From Bacteroidales bacterium (GTDB taxonomy: Bacteria > Bacteroidota > Bacteroidia > Bacteroidales > ML635J-15): DNA of 38,695 bases. A program made the translations under genes and the position numbers. The stretch lies in NCBI GenBank assembly GCA_027858835.1, contig JAQIBY010000063.1, forward strand, positions 1 to 38,695, written 5' to 3'. Positions 1 to 8,375 of this stretch are shown here, piece by piece (within the stretch, counting starts at the first letter, position 1; each line of letters starts with the position of its first letter). Under the pieces are notes generated by a model. It was given only the letters and a program-made list of their open reading frames with translations, made no database searches and was not told where the DNA came from.

Positions 1-63
1 ATCTTCATCCGTTTTGAAGTGTTCAGCAAACTCTATAAGGTTTTGACCTTTGAATATTTCCAT
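1..63 (-). CDS. IS1595-family transposase, N-terminal 21 residues only
   Basis: Reading the minus strand from ATG at 63-61 gives 21 residues starting MEIFKGQNLIEFAEHF and ending KTDED at the window edge, with no stop. This matches my recollection of the N terminus of Bacteroidota IS1595-family (DDE-type) transposases, which start MEIFKGQNLLEF and continue into a zinc ribbon with CxxC pairs. Only the first 21 residues are visible, so the catalytic domain cannot be checked and the copy may or may not be intact. The call rests on the unusual conserved N-terminal string and on the truncated receptor gene beside it. Confidence 0.65.
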   Translation of the reverse strand, partial: MEIFKGQNLIEFAEHFKTDED

Positions 64-103
64 ATTTTCTTTTATTTACAATGCCTCAAAGATATGAAAT
101 TAA
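1..103 (-). mobile_element. Right end of an IS1595-family insertion sequence (runs off the left edge)
   Basis: A minus-strand start codon at 63-61 opens a transposase frame that leaves the window at base 1. Beyond it, roughly 64-103, is a short non-coding terminus that abuts the 3' part of a TonB-dependent receptor gene. The receptor frame has stop codons just upstream of 104 (TGA at 95-97, TAA at 101-103), so the receptor sequence cannot continue leftward. I could not identify the terminal inverted repeat or target duplication, so the boundary at 103 is approximate and could lie anywhere between about 64 and 112. Confidence 0.6.
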
Positions 104-481
104 ATGATGACCTCAAAAAATCTTTATGTCAAAGCGACATACCGCTATTTTATGAGAAATTTCGCTGATTTTAATCCGCTTGATCTCGACCCGATAAAGA
201 AACCTGAAAACTTTGACGAGAATGGTATGCCAAGACAATCATGGGAATTGCCTGATTATGGACTGCTTGACCTTCATGCGGGTTACGGACGTAAAGTTGG
301 AAAAGTGTATGTGAAATTTAGTCTTGGAGTCCTTAATGCATTGAATGGAATGTATATTTCTGATGCGACAAATAATGACTCATATAACGAATATTATTAT
401 GACGATTTTGATGCTAAATCAGCATCTGTCTTTTTTGGTATGGGACGACGTTATAATGCATCTTTGAAAGTAACTTTTTAA
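104..481 (+). pseudogene. TonB-dependent receptor, C-terminal stump (5' part missing)
   Basis: The 125-residue frame reads as the last strands of a TonB-dependent receptor beta-barrel: alternating aromatic and polar residues (KATYRYFMRNFADFNPLD), a LLDLHAGYGRKVGKVYVKFSLGVLNALN strand pair, and a terminal strand ending in phenylalanine (NASLKVTF). There is no signal peptide, plug domain or carboxypeptidase-like domain, and full receptors are 700-1000 residues, so most of the gene is absent. The frame is closed by stops immediately upstream and an IS1595-type terminus lies next to it, so insertion is the likely cause of truncation; the 5' part may lie on the far side of the element. The gene stops 12 bases before the next CDS, with which it was probably co-transcribed. 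Confidence 0.75.
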
Positions 482-493
482 TAACTAAATATA

Positions 494-1396
494 ATGAAAA
501 TGAAAACAATTTTACTTAGTTTGGCTATGTTATTTGCTCTTAGCCTGAGCGCGCAGACTCCTGCAACTATTTACGAAATTCAAGGACAAGCTGATGCTTC
601 TCCATATGAAAATCAGATTGTAATTACATCTGGACTGGTTACATCATTAATTAGAGACTACGGTTTCTTCCTCCAAGATGGTGATGGACCATGGAGTGGT
701 GTTTATGTTTTTTATGATGATGCTGACTTTAATGCAGGTCTAAATCTTGGTGATGAAGTTCAAATCACAGGTAAAGTTAATGAGTATTTCGAGAAAACCG
801 AAATTACAGAGCTTGTTTTAGCAGAAGTTATTTCTACAGGTAATGCTGTGCCTACTCCAATTAGTTTATCAACAGTTAACGTTCCGGAAGAACAATATGA
901 AGGTGTTTTAGTAAGCGTTTCAAATGCTGTTGTGACTGATACTACTTTAGGTTATGGTGAGATTCTCGTTAACGATGGCTCAGGTGCTTGCCGTGTTGAT
1001 GATAAATTGTACAGCTACTGGAATGATATGACTCCTTATCCTGATTCAACCTATCAATTGAACGGTATTGTTGATTATTCTTACGATACATACAAAATTC
1101 TCCCTCGTGATGCTGGTGATTTTGTAAAAGGTCTTGCAAGTATTGCAAATAATAATATCTCAGGTTTGGAAGTATATCCTAACCCAGTAAGCAACGGAAA
1201 TGTGTATTTGAATGCTGACAGTCGTTTGGAATCAGTGACTGTATTCAACGTGATTGGACAAGCAGTTTATTCTGAGGCAGAATTGAATTCTACTCAAGTT
1301 TCTATGAATCTTAATATGCTTAACGATGGCGTTTACATTCTTCGCATTGAAACTGTGAAAGGTGAAACTGCTACTCGCAGAATTATGATTGACTAA
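494..1396 (+). CDS. T9SS type A secreted protein with OB-fold-like domain
   Basis: 300 residues. Residues 1-20 (MKMKTILLSLAMLFALSLSAQ) are a Sec signal peptide. The middle (about 25-210) contains two similar segments with the pattern of OB-fold domains found in extracellular nucleases and DUF5689-type proteins: VITSGLVTSL..GFFLQDGDGPWSGVYV..GDEVQITGKVNEY, then EGVLVSVSNAVV..GYGEILVNDGSG. From about 220 a Por-type sorting domain follows: LEVYPNPVSNGNVYL, ESVTVFNVIGQAVY, LNDGVYILRIET, ending TATRRIMID. The protein should be exported by Sec and then secreted or anchored by T9SS. No catalytic domain is visible, so a binding or surface role is more likely than enzymatic activity. It lies 12 bases after the receptor stump and may have been that receptor's partner; after the IS insertion its promoter may be lost or supplied by the element. 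Confidence 0.8.
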   Translation: MKMKTILLSLAMLFALSLSAQTPATIYEIQGQADASPYENQIVITSGLVTSLIRDYGFFLQDGDGPWSGVYVFYDDADFNAGLNLGDEVQITGKVNEYFEKTEITELVLAEVISTGNAVPTPISLSTVNVPEEQYEGVLVSVSNAVVTDTTLGYGEILVNDGSGACRVDDKLYSYWNDMTPYPDSTYQLNGIVDYSYDTYKILPRDAGDFVKGLASIANNNISGLEVYPNPVSNGNVYLNADSRLESVTVFNVIGQAVYSEAELNSTQVSMNLNMLNDGVYILRIETVKGETATRRIMID

Positions 1397-1415
1397 CTCA
1401 ATCGTCAAAATATTG

Positions 1416-1446
1416 AAAAGCAGGAATGAAAGTTCCTGCTTTTTTT
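1416..1446 (+). terminator. Rho-independent terminator
   Basis: AAAAGCAGGAA (1416-1426), loop TGAAAG, TTCCTGCTTTT (1433-1443) continuing into a T run. It follows the T9SS protein stop by about 20 bases and ends that transcription unit. Confidence 0.9.
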
Positions 1447-1820
1447 ATGGCTGTAATTGGTATGGATTTCAGGATATTTTATTCTTTTAAAGTTAGCAAA
1501 TCAAGCTTATATAGACCCTGCAAAATCCCATTTCAATAGAAATTTCTGATACTGCTTTTAGTATTGCTGCCTCTGGATTTTCTGTTTGTTTATTTTAATC
1601 ATAAAGTTAATAGGTTTAACCAACTGGTTGAAGATGGAAGATATTATTGTAAATCCAAAAATTATTTAATTTATTGGTGTTATGTATGGGAATTGTGTAA
1701 TGTTTGTAATTTGTGATTGTATAGGAAGGTTAAAAGACGTAAAATAACTAAGAAAATTGTTGTGTTAAATATGTTTTAAAAAAAAACATGTGAAAAATTT
1801 ATATAATTAAAGAAAGAAAT
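1447..1820. other. Non-coding AT-rich intergenic stretch
   Basis: About 370 bases between the terminator and the next promoter. I see no credible gene: the only longer frame, on the minus strand at 1776-1961, is low-complexity and overlaps the next gene's start. No RNA gene or strong hairpin was recognised. An A-run lies at 1779-1787. Confidence 0.6.
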
Positions 1821-1828
1821 TATATTTG
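1821..1828 (+). promoter_or_regulatory. Bacteroidota -7 box for the 1838 gene
   Basis: TATATTTG is a perfect TAnnTTTG match ending nine bases before ATG 1838. This would leave a very short leader, so either the start is nearly leaderless or the true start is downstream (ATG 1871 is next in frame). No clear -33 TTG was seen. Confidence 0.5.
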
Positions 1829-1837
1829 TAGTAAAAA

Positions 1838-2437
1838 ATGTTAATTGAAAGATTGGTTTTGAAGTTGGAAATGTTGAAAGGAGGTGTATATCAGATTGGT
1901 GATAAAATTTGTAGAGTATCATACGACTATTATTTTGAAATAGAAAATGGAAATGAAGCACGCATCAGTGAGATTACTAATGCATCCCAATTAATAAATG
2001 ACAGGGAGGTTAAATCAAACATGACGCATGTAGAAACACGCGATTATTATCATGGATATAGAACTGTATATTTTGCTAGTAATAAACGAATGGTGGGTAG
2101 ATTAAGAGTTAATGATATCGGTGGTAGTACATGGTATTTTATTACGAACAGTTCACAAAAAAAGATACTCGGAGTCTGGGTTGGAAATAAATTCATGCGA
2201 TTGAGAGTCCGTTGGGATGCTGGATATTATAGAGATCCGGGGAGTTCTACTCCAAATAGTAACATTTCAATAAGTGCTTGGGATTCAGGATATGAAAGTA
2301 AGCAAAATATAGAATATGCATATTGTATATCTTTTTCTCCTGTAATAGCCAGCTATAGTGCTTGCCATGTGTATTTTTGGGTTGAGGAGGGGTCATATAA
2401 ATATAATGATTTTCCAAATGGTTTTTTAAATTATTAG
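1838..2437 (+). CDS. Hypothetical protein, 199 aa, family not recognised
   Basis: I do not recognise this protein. It has no signal peptide, lipobox or membrane segment. It is rich in Tyr, Ser, Asn and Trp in short beta-prone stretches (VETRDYYHGYRTVYFA, GGSTWYFITNSSQKKILGVWVG, MRLRVRWDAGYY), which suggests an all-beta, soluble, possibly carbohydrate- or lectin-like fold; this is inference from composition. A second in-frame start at Met12 (1871) is possible because the promoter box sits very close to the first ATG. A perfect 16-bp hairpin separates it from the outer-membrane protein, DUF4249 and TonB-receptor genes, so it may be the first gene of that set or a separate unit. Confidence 0.5.
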   Translation: MLIERLVLKLEMLKGGVYQIGDKICRVSYDYYFEIENGNEARISEITNASQLINDREVKSNMTHVETRDYYHGYRTVYFASNKRMVGRLRVNDIGGSTWYFITNSSQKKILGVWVGNKFMRLRVRWDAGYYRDPGSSTPNSNISISAWDSGYESKQNIEYAYCISFSPVIASYSACHVYFWVEEGSYKYNDFPNGFLNY

Positions 2438-2445
2438 TATAAATA

Positions 2446-2481
2446 TTTAGTGGTTACTTGGAATACCAAGTAACCACTAAA
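2446..2481 (+). repeat. Perfect 16-bp inverted repeat, tetraloop hairpin
   Basis: TTTAGTGGTTACTTGG (2446-2461), loop AATA, CCAAGTAACCACTAAA (2466-2481). It lies nine bases after the 1838 gene's stop and 15 bases before ATG 2497. There is no long T run on either strand, so it is either a weak terminator or attenuator, or an mRNA-processing/stability hairpin between the two genes. Confidence 0.85.
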
Positions 2482-2496
2482 TTAAATTGTGAATTT

Positions 2497-3072
2497 ATGG
2501 GACGAGAGCTATTATTTTTGCTAATGTTTATTTTATTTGTTACGGCAGCCAGTGCCCAAGTTAGTGATAGTTTACGTGTTGAAAATAAACAATACATAGG
2601 TGTACAAGCAAACCCATATGTGTTAATTGGAAAAGGCTTTGATTGGGATGAACTTCATGCATATGCATATGCTATACGGTATGGATACTCAATAAATAAT
2701 AAACTGACGATAGGTTTTGAGTTTTCAGGGTTTAAACAAACGTTTTGGCAATATAAATATGTTTATTCTGCTAATACAACTTTACAAGGAGGTGTTTTCG
2801 CTAGGTATGTGATTGCTGATTTTAAAAATTTCGATCCATTTGCTGAATTGAGTTTGTATTATAGAGATCAAGATGTATGGTGGCAATTGGTACATCAGAA
2901 TGAAAAAACTTTTGATAATCAAAATAGTGTAAGCGGTTATGTTGCCATTGGGGGAAGTTGGCGATTATTTACAGATCGGCTCAGTTTAGATGTTATGTAT
3001 AAACTATCCAATAAGCAATTCGTCAATGCGAGAAATCATGTCATGACATATCGATTAAAATTTCATTTTTAG
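2497..3072 (+). CDS. Small outer-membrane beta-barrel protein
   Basis: 191 residues from ATG 2497, chosen because it puts a normal signal peptide at the N terminus (MGRELLFLLMFILFVTAASAQ); the longer frame from a TTG at 2458 would begin inside the hairpin arm. The mature part alternates beta strands and turns (YIGVQANPYVLIGKGFDW, YAIRYGYSINNKLTIGFEFSGF, GGVFARYVIADFKNFDPFAELSLYY, SGYVAIGGSWRLF, LSLDVMYKLSN) and ends in an aromatic strand, RLKFHF. These are hallmarks of an 8-stranded outer-membrane barrel, as in OmpA- or porin-like small proteins of Bacteroidota. The substrate is unknown. The DUF4249 gene starts two bases after its stop, so the two are co-transcribed. Confidence 0.75.
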   Translation: MGRELLFLLMFILFVTAASAQVSDSLRVENKQYIGVQANPYVLIGKGFDWDELHAYAYAIRYGYSINNKLTIGFEFSGFKQTFWQYKYVYSANTTLQGGVFARYVIADFKNFDPFAELSLYYRDQDVWWQLVHQNEKTFDNQNSVSGYVAIGGSWRLFTDRLSLDVMYKLSNKQFVNARNHVMTYRLKFHF

Positions 3073-3074
3073 TT

Positions 3075-3983
3075 ATGCGACACCGTAAAATTATTTTTTT
3101 CTTCATGGTCATTTTATTGTTTTCTTGTGAGAAAACCTTGGAATTTGATTTTCCGGAATCGGAATCGGTTCCTGTTGTGAATGCATTGTTTTCTGATGTC
3201 GATGGCATGAAGTTGAGTTTGACACAGTCATATGGAATGAATAATTTGCATATCGATTATAAATTATTGGATGCGCATGTTGTCCTTTTGGAAAATGATG
3301 TTTTTGTTGATACTTTGGTAAAAGATACAAGCTATTACATGTCTAATCATACACTATTGGCAGGAAATGATTATTCAATAATTGCTGATTGTGATGACTT
3401 TGGTGAAATAAGGGTTGACAATTCCATTCCAGAGAAATCTATCATTCTTTCTGCTGAAATTATAGATTCTGTTTTTATAGAGCTTGATGGGAGTGTGATA
3501 TTTCAATTAGTGCTTGAATTTGAAGACAATCCATTGACTGATGATTATTACGAGTTGATGCTTTTCACAAAGTCTTATTCAGATAACAATGGAATGATTG
3601 ATGAGAACATTTGGACAGCTACGCTTTGTGAAGAAAATGATCCCGTATTATTAAATGAAAATCTTTTAGAATTTGAAACTCATGTTATTCCTTTTAGTGA
3701 TGAACTTTTGACAAGAGACAATAACGCATTGTTAAACGTGAATTTCGCCCCACCTGTAATTAATCAAATATTAGATTTTCAGTTATTTATTGTTTTTAGG
3801 CATGTTTCATACGATTATTACATGTATAAAAAGCAGGCAATTAAGCACTTTGCAAATCAGAATAGCGATATAATTGATGGTATGGGACAAGCCGTGCAAA
3901 TGTATTCTAATGTTGAGGATGGATTAGGCATTTTTGCAGGGTTTTCACAAATTATGGATTCCTCATTATACTGGGAGAAGTAG
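3075..3983 (+). CDS. DUF4249 family surface lipoprotein
   Basis: 302 residues. The N terminus MRHRKIIFFFMVILLFSC is a lipoprotein signal with the lipobox cysteine at residue 18. The body fits the DUF4249 pattern: PVVNALFSDVDGMKLSLTQS near the start, then LLDAHVVLLENDVFVDTL and a beta-rich middle with GNDYSIIADC. DUF4249 proteins are encoded next to TonB-dependent receptors in Bacteroidota and are assumed to act as the extracellular lid or capture protein, as SusD does for SusC. Here the receptor starts one base after the stop codon, which supports a stoichiometric pair. The transported ligand is not deducible from sequence. Confidence 0.8.
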   Translation: MRHRKIIFFFMVILLFSCEKTLEFDFPESESVPVVNALFSDVDGMKLSLTQSYGMNNLHIDYKLLDAHVVLLENDVFVDTLVKDTSYYMSNHTLLAGNDYSIIADCDDFGEIRVDNSIPEKSIILSAEIIDSVFIELDGSVIFQLVLEFEDNPLTDDYYELMLFTKSYSDNNGMIDENIWTATLCEENDPVLLNENLLEFETHVIPFSDELLTRDNNALLNVNFAPPVINQILDFQLFIVFRHVSYDYYMYKKQAIKHFANQNSDIIDGMGQAVQMYSNVEDGLGIFAGFSQIMDSSLYWEK

Positions 3984-3984
3984 A

Positions 3985-6366
3985 ATGGATAAACTAAAAC
4001 ACATTATGTGCTTTATTATGCTTCTTATTCCTTTTTTAGGAGTTGGACAGAAGAACATAATTAGTGGATATGTTAGCGATAAGACTACAGGAGAAAAACT
4101 CATTTATTCAAATGTATTTGTTGTAGGGGAGAACATGGGTACTTCTACCAACGAATATGGATATTTCAATTTAATATTAAGCGAAAAAGATAGTTTAAAT
4201 ATTGTGTTTTCTCACATAGGTTATCAATCTGATACGATTAGGCTCATTGCAATTGAGAATCTTGTGCTTGATGTTCAGCTTGTTTCAGGTACTATGTTGG
4301 AAGAAGTCCTTGTGACAGCGAATAGTGAAATGCCAATTAACAAACGAATAGAAACAGGGATTGTACACATCCCAACAGCTCAGATACGAAAATTGCCAGC
4401 GCTCGGAGGTGAATCCGATTTGTTAAAGGTTATTCAGTTAATGCCTGGTGTACAGTCTGGTAGTGAAGGAAAGTCTGGAATGTATGTGAGGGGAGGAACT
4501 CCAGATCAAAACTTAATATTACTTGATGGGACACCATTGTATTATGTCAATCATCTTGGTGGGTTTGTTTCTGCCTTCAATTCTGACGCTATTAATCAGG
4601 CAAAGATGACTAAAGGAGGATTTCCTGCTTCATTTGGTGGGCGACTTTCATCCGTTTTGGATGTTCGAATGAAAGATGGAAATCTGAATGAATTTCATGG
4701 CAATGGAATGTTGGGTATGGTTACATCTAAGCTTGCTTTGGAAGGTCCAATAAAAAAAGGAAAATCATCATATCTCGTTTCTTATCGTAGGTTTTTGTAT
4801 GATTTATTTTTAAAGCCTTTAACTAAAAAAGTGATGGATAATCAACAACTTGGCTATCACTTTTACGATTTTAACACAAAAATAAATTATCAATTTTCAG
4901 AAAAAGATCAGTTGTATTTAAGTCTTTATGCTGGTAGAGATAAAATTGCAATAACTCAATATCCAGACACAGAACAGGAAGTTGATTATACGAATAGTTG
5001 GGGAAATAATCTTGCTGCTTTGAGATGGAATCATGTTTTCACACCAAAGCTTTTTTCAAATTTCCAATTTGCATACACTCGATATAATTATAATGTTGGA
5101 ATTGGACGTAATATAGCGAATGATAATACTGATGGTTTTTATTATAACTATAATTCAGGAATTGAAGATTTATCATTAAGTGCAAATTTCAGTTATAAAC
5201 TTTCCCAAAAGTATAGTTTGAAATATGGAGTTTTTTCTATAAGGCATTTGTTGACGCCAAGTGTTGTGAGTCAGTCCATTCAAGGAAATTTCATTTCGTT
5301 GGATGGTGACAAAATTGTTGCTTGGGATAATGCATTTTATGTCGAAAACCAGATTCGGCTTTTTGATTTTTTAACGGGAAATATTGGATTGAGGTATTCA
5401 AATTATTTTGTGCAAGAAAATAGTTATCATTATATTGAACCTCGTTTGTTGTTTTCAATTAATGCCTGGGAAAATTCTGCACTTAGATTGGCATATGATA
5501 AAATGCATCAGAATGTACATTTGTTATCTTCAAATGGTGTTGGGATTCCTGTTGATATTTGGTTTCCTGCTACTTCTAAATTGGTTCCCGAAACTTCTGG
5601 TCAAGTATCTGCTGCTTTTGTTCGTAGTTTGCAAAAGGATAAAATTGAAATAACTGCTGAAGCCTTTTATCGTGAAATGAATCATTTGATTGAATATAAA
5701 GAAGGGTATAGTCATTTGTCTAACATGCAAAATTGGGAGCAAAATATAGAATCGAATGGGGAAGGAACTGCTTATGGTGTTGAATTTCTTATACATAAAA
5801 AACATGGCAGATTAAACGGGTGGCTTGCCTATACTTGGTCTAAAAACATGCGACAATTTGAGACTATTAATTTTGGAAAACAATATCCTTATAAATATGA
5901 CAGAAGGCATGATTTTAGTTTGGTGCTAAATTACCAAATTAATGAAGAAATCACCCTTTCTGCCAATTGGGTTTATGGTACAGGAAATGCCTTTACACCT
6001 CCATCTGGGATGTATTATACTCCTTTAGATGCTAATTTCTTATCGGAAAGCTCTATTGCAGGTGAAGAACCATTCTACAACGCTCAAGCATATATATATG
6101 CAGATAGAAATTCAAGTCGAATGAGAGATTATCATAGATTGGATGTTTCGGCACAGTTTAGGAAAGAAAAAAAATGGGGTGTGCGTACATGGACAGTCGG
6201 GATTTATAATTTTTACAATCGAAAAAATCCATATTATTATAATATCATTTCCGAACCTGAACTTGATATTTATGGAAGAGAAATTGAGGGAACAAATAAA
6301 ATGAAAATTGAACAAAAAAGTTTGTTTCCATTCATTCCATCTGTTAGTTATAATTTTTCATTTTAA
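3985..6366 (+). CDS. TonB-dependent receptor with N-terminal carboxypeptidase-like domain
   Basis: 793 residues from ATG 3985, one base after the DUF4249 stop and preceded by a GGGAGAAG ribosome-binding sequence; a longer frame from 3934 overlaps the upstream gene and lacks a leading signal. Order: signal peptide (1-22, ending VGQ), carboxypeptidase-regulatory-like domain (about 25-105: ISGYVSDKTTGEKLIYSNVFV, STNEYGYFNLIL), plug domain (about 115-235: LPALGGESDLLKVIQLMPGV, GMYVRGGTPDQNLILLDGTP), then a long beta barrel ending FIPSVSYNFSF. It would import a large or scarce ligand across the outer membrane using TonB energy. The frame is complete, unlike the stump at 104. Confidence 0.92.
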   Translation: MDKLKHIMCFIMLLIPFLGVGQKNIISGYVSDKTTGEKLIYSNVFVVGENMGTSTNEYGYFNLILSEKDSLNIVFSHIGYQSDTIRLIAIENLVLDVQLVSGTMLEEVLVTANSEMPINKRIETGIVHIPTAQIRKLPALGGESDLLKVIQLMPGVQSGSEGKSGMYVRGGTPDQNLILLDGTPLYYVNHLGGFVSAFNSDAINQAKMTKGGFPASFGGRLSSVLDVRMKDGNLNEFHGNGMLGMVTSKLALEGPIKKGKSSYLVSYRRFLYDLFLKPLTKKVMDNQQLGYHFYDFNTKINYQFSEKDQLYLSLYAGRDKIAITQYPDTEQEVDYTNSWGNNLAALRWNHVFTPKLFSNFQFAYTRYNYNVGIGRNIANDNTDGFYYNYNSGIEDLSLSANFSYKLSQKYSLKYGVFSIRHLLTPSVVSQSIQGNFISLDGDKIVAWDNAFYVENQIRLFDFLTGNIGLRYSNYFVQENSYHYIEPRLLFSINAWENSALRLAYDKMHQNVHLLSSNGVGIPVDIWFPATSKLVPETSGQVSAAFVRSLQKDKIEITAEAFYREMNHLIEYKEGYSHLSNMQNWEQNIESNGEGTAYGVEFLIHKKHGRLNGWLAYTWSKNMRQFETINFGKQYPYKYDRRHDFSLVLNYQINEEITLSANWVYGTGNAFTPPSGMYYTPLDANFLSESSIAGEEPFYNAQAYIYADRNSSRMRDYHRLDVSAQFRKEKKWGVRTWTVGIYNFYNRKNPYYYNIISEPELDIYGREIEGTNKMKIEQKSLFPFIPSVSYNFSF

Positions 6367-6414
6367 CTGATATTGATTTATTGATTTTGATAAAATCCAT
6401 CAAATTCACCCAAA

Positions 6415-6430
6415 TGTTACCTATGTAACA
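6415..6430 (+). promoter_or_regulatory. CRP/FNR-family palindrome upstream of hcp
   Basis: TGTTAC-CTAT-GTAACA is a perfect 6-4-6 palindrome with the geometry of CRP/FNR-family operators. Its centre (6422.5) lies about 42 bases upstream of the start site predicted from the -7 box at 6452, the classic activator position overlapping the -35 region. In other anaerobes hcp is controlled by the CRP/FNR-family regulator HcpR in response to nitrosative stress. The regulator is not in this window, so its identity is inference. Confidence 0.7.
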
Positions 6431-6451
6431 CAATTCGGTATTTAAATGCTT

Positions 6452-6459
6452 TAATATTG
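6452..6459 (+). promoter_or_regulatory. Probable -7 box of the hcp promoter
   Basis: TAATATTG differs by one base from TAnnTTTG. Its distance from the palindrome at 6415 fits an activator-dependent promoter and leaves a leader of about 40 bases before ATG 6504. A single mismatch is consistent with a weak box that needs an activator. Confidence 0.5.
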
Positions 6460-6503
6460 CAGTAGAAATTAGAAGGAGTATTAACATTTAAAACCGAATA
6501 ATT

Positions 6504-8153
6504 ATGAGCATGTTTTGTTATCAATGTCAAGAAACAGCCAAGGGAACAGGTTGTACGATCGCAGGTGTCTGCGGAAAAAAAGACGATCTTGCCAATATGC
6601 AGGATTTATTGATTTTTGTCTCTAAAGGGGTGTCAATTTTAGCATCAAAAGCCCGTGAAAATGGGATGAAAACCGAGGCTGCAGATAAATTTGTATTTGA
6701 AGCACTGTTTACCACAATCACAAATGCCAATTTTGATAAAGATGCAATTATTGCAAAAATTAAGGAAGGCTTTGAAGTGCGTGAGGCATTGAAATTGCAA
6801 TTGGAAAAAGCCGGTGTAGAACTCAATGGTTTGCATTCATCGACAAGCTGGGATAGCACTGATGAAGCAGAAATGGAGCGTAAATCGAATTTAGTTGGTG
6901 TTTTGGAAACCGGAAATGAAGATGTGCGTTCATTGCGTGAGTTGTTAACTTATGGTGTTAAAGGAATGGCTGCTTATGCTGAGCACGCTTACAATTTGGG
7001 ACAAACCAATGATGATATTTTTGCATTTATTCACAAAGCATTACGTGCGACAACAGAGGAGCATAGTGTGGATGAATTAGTTGCCATGGTATTGGAATGC
7101 GGAAAATTCGGCGTGGATGTTATGGCCTTACTCGACAAAGCGAATACAGAAGCTTATGGCAATCCCGAAATCACGGAAGTAAATATTGGTGTGAGAAACA
7201 ATCCGGCAATTTTAATTTCAGGTCATGATTTGAAAGATTTAGAAGAGCTTTTAATTCAAACTGATGGAACTGGTGTGGATGTTTACACTCACAGTGAAAT
7301 GCTTCCTGGACATTATTATCCAGCATTTAAAAAGTATGAGCACTTTGTGGGTAATTACGGAAATGCATGGTGGAAACAAAAAGAGGAATTTGAGAGTTTC
7401 AATGGTCCGATTCTTTTCACAACAAACTGTATTGTGCCTCCAATGAAAAACGCGGCATACAAAGATAAAATCTATACTACCGGCTCATCGGGTTTGACAG
7501 GAGCTAAACATATACCGGCTCGTGAAGATGGTAAAACGAAAGATTTTTCTGAAATTATTGAGCATGCAAAACAATGTCAGCCACCGGTAGAAATTGAAAC
7601 CGGAAGTATTGTTGGTGGTTTTGCACATAATCAGGTGATTGCACTTGCAGACAAAGTTGTTGATGCTGTGAAATCTGGAGCAATTAAAAAATTCTTTGTA
7701 ATGGCAGGTTGTGATGGTCGAATGAAAGATCGTGATTACTACACAGACTTTGCTGACCAATTGCCAAAAGATACGGTTATTTTAACCGCAGGATGTGCAA
7801 AATATCGTTATAATAAATTGCCATTGGGCGATATTGGCGGAATTCCAAGAGTTTTGGATGCTGGTCAGTGTAACGATTCCTATTCACTTGCTGTGATTGC
7901 ATTGAAATTGAAAGAAGTATTTGAGTTGAATGATATCAATGACTTGCCGATTGCATACAATATTGCATGGTATGAGCAAAAAGCGGTAATTGTATTGCTT
8001 GCATTGCTTTCCCTCGGCGTGAAAGATATTCATTTAGGTCCGACATTGCCTGCATTCTTGTCACCAAATGTGGCAAATGTTCTCGTGGAGAATTTTGGAA
8101 TTGCTCCAATTGGCGAAGTTGAAAGTGATATTGAAATGTTTATGAACGCGTAA
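6504..8153 (+). CDS. hcp: Hydroxylamine reductase (hybrid-cluster protein, anaerobe type)
   Basis: 549 residues, full family length. The N-terminal cluster motif is C5-x2-C8-x7-C16-x5-C22 ([21 protein letters not shown]), the spacing of strict-anaerobe proteins binding a [4Fe-4S] cluster rather than the x11/x6 spacing of enterobacteria. Hybrid 4Fe-2S-2O cluster ligands are all recognisable: His in ISGHDL, Glu in [10 protein letters not shown], Cys in FTTNCIVPP, the persulfide Cys in MAGCDGR, Cys in [13 protein letters not shown], Cys in [10 protein letters not shown], and Glu/Lys in WYEQKAV. The protein is cytoplasmic and reduces hydroxylamine or NO-derived species, protecting against nitrosative stress. 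No hcr reductase gene is adjacent. The upstream palindrome suggests regulated expression; a small cupin gene lies downstream. Confidence 0.97.
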   Translation: MSMFCYQCQETAKGTGCTIAGVCGKKDDLANMQDLLIFVSKGVSILASKARENGMKTEAADKFVFEALFTTITNANFDKDAIIAKIKEGFEVREALKLQLEKAGVELNGLHSSTSWDSTDEAEMERKSNLVGVLETGNEDVRSLRELLTYGVKGMAAYAEHAYNLGQTNDDIFAFIHKALRATTEEHSVDELVAMVLECGKFGVDVMALLDKANTEAYGNPEITEVNIGVRNNPAILISGHDLKDLEELLIQTDGTGVDVYTHSEMLPGHYYPAFKKYEHFVGNYGNAWWKQKEEFESFNGPILFTTNCIVPPMKNAAYKDKIYTTGSSGLTGAKHIPAREDGKTKDFSEIIEHAKQCQPPVEIETGSIVGGFAHNQVIALADKVVDAVKSGAIKKFFVMAGCDGRMKDRDYYTDFADQLPKDTVILTAGCAKYRYNKLPLGDIGGIPRVLDAGQCNDSYSLAVIALKLKEVFELNDINDLPIAYNIAWYEQKAVIVLLALLSLGVKDIHLGPTLPAFLSPNVANVLVENFGIAPIGEVESDIEMFMNA

Positions 8154-8352
8154 CAGGGGCCAAGAGTTAAGTTATAGGAGTTAGGAGGTTAGGAAGTTAA
8201 TAGGTTGTTTCAATCTCAAATTTCTAACCTCCAACCCTTGTCCGCCCCCCGGCGGATCAAATTCCCTGAGTGTCATTTTTCAGGAGTGAGCGAACTGGAA
8301 AATGCAACACGAAGCAATCCCGATGCATATCGGGGCCTAAAACCATAATATT
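8154..8352 (+). repeat. Intergenic hairpin cluster between hcp and the cupin gene
   Basis: Three inverted repeats sit in 199 bases: GGAGGTTAGGAA (8184-8195) with TTTCTAACCTCC (8221-8232), 11 of 12 paired; TCCGCC-CCCC-GGCGGA (8241-8256); and CCCGAT-GCAT-ATCGGG (8319-8334). The first arm lies in a purine-rich run of GTTAGGA-like words, which resembles the tract at 15315-15360. These look like dispersed intergenic repeats rather than a gene; the first hairpin may also help terminate hcp. Confidence 0.6.
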
Positions 8353-8375
8353 ATGAAAATTACACATCCAAAAAA
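8340..8375 (+). repeat. 36-bp direct repeat, copy 1 (cupin gene start)
   Basis: This segment spans the leader and first eight codons of the cupin gene and is identical to 11940-11975. The two copies flank the Rrf2/YceI/porin block. Confidence 0.9.

Noticed and set aside
2458-2496. N-terminal extension of the small barrel protein
   Set aside because: It would start at a TTG inside a hairpin arm and put 13 residues before a standard signal peptide that begins at ATG 2497.
6386-6404. Possible terminator after the TonB-dependent receptor
   Set aside because: TTTGAT/ATCAAA is only six pairs of mostly A-T with no T run, so it is too weak to call.
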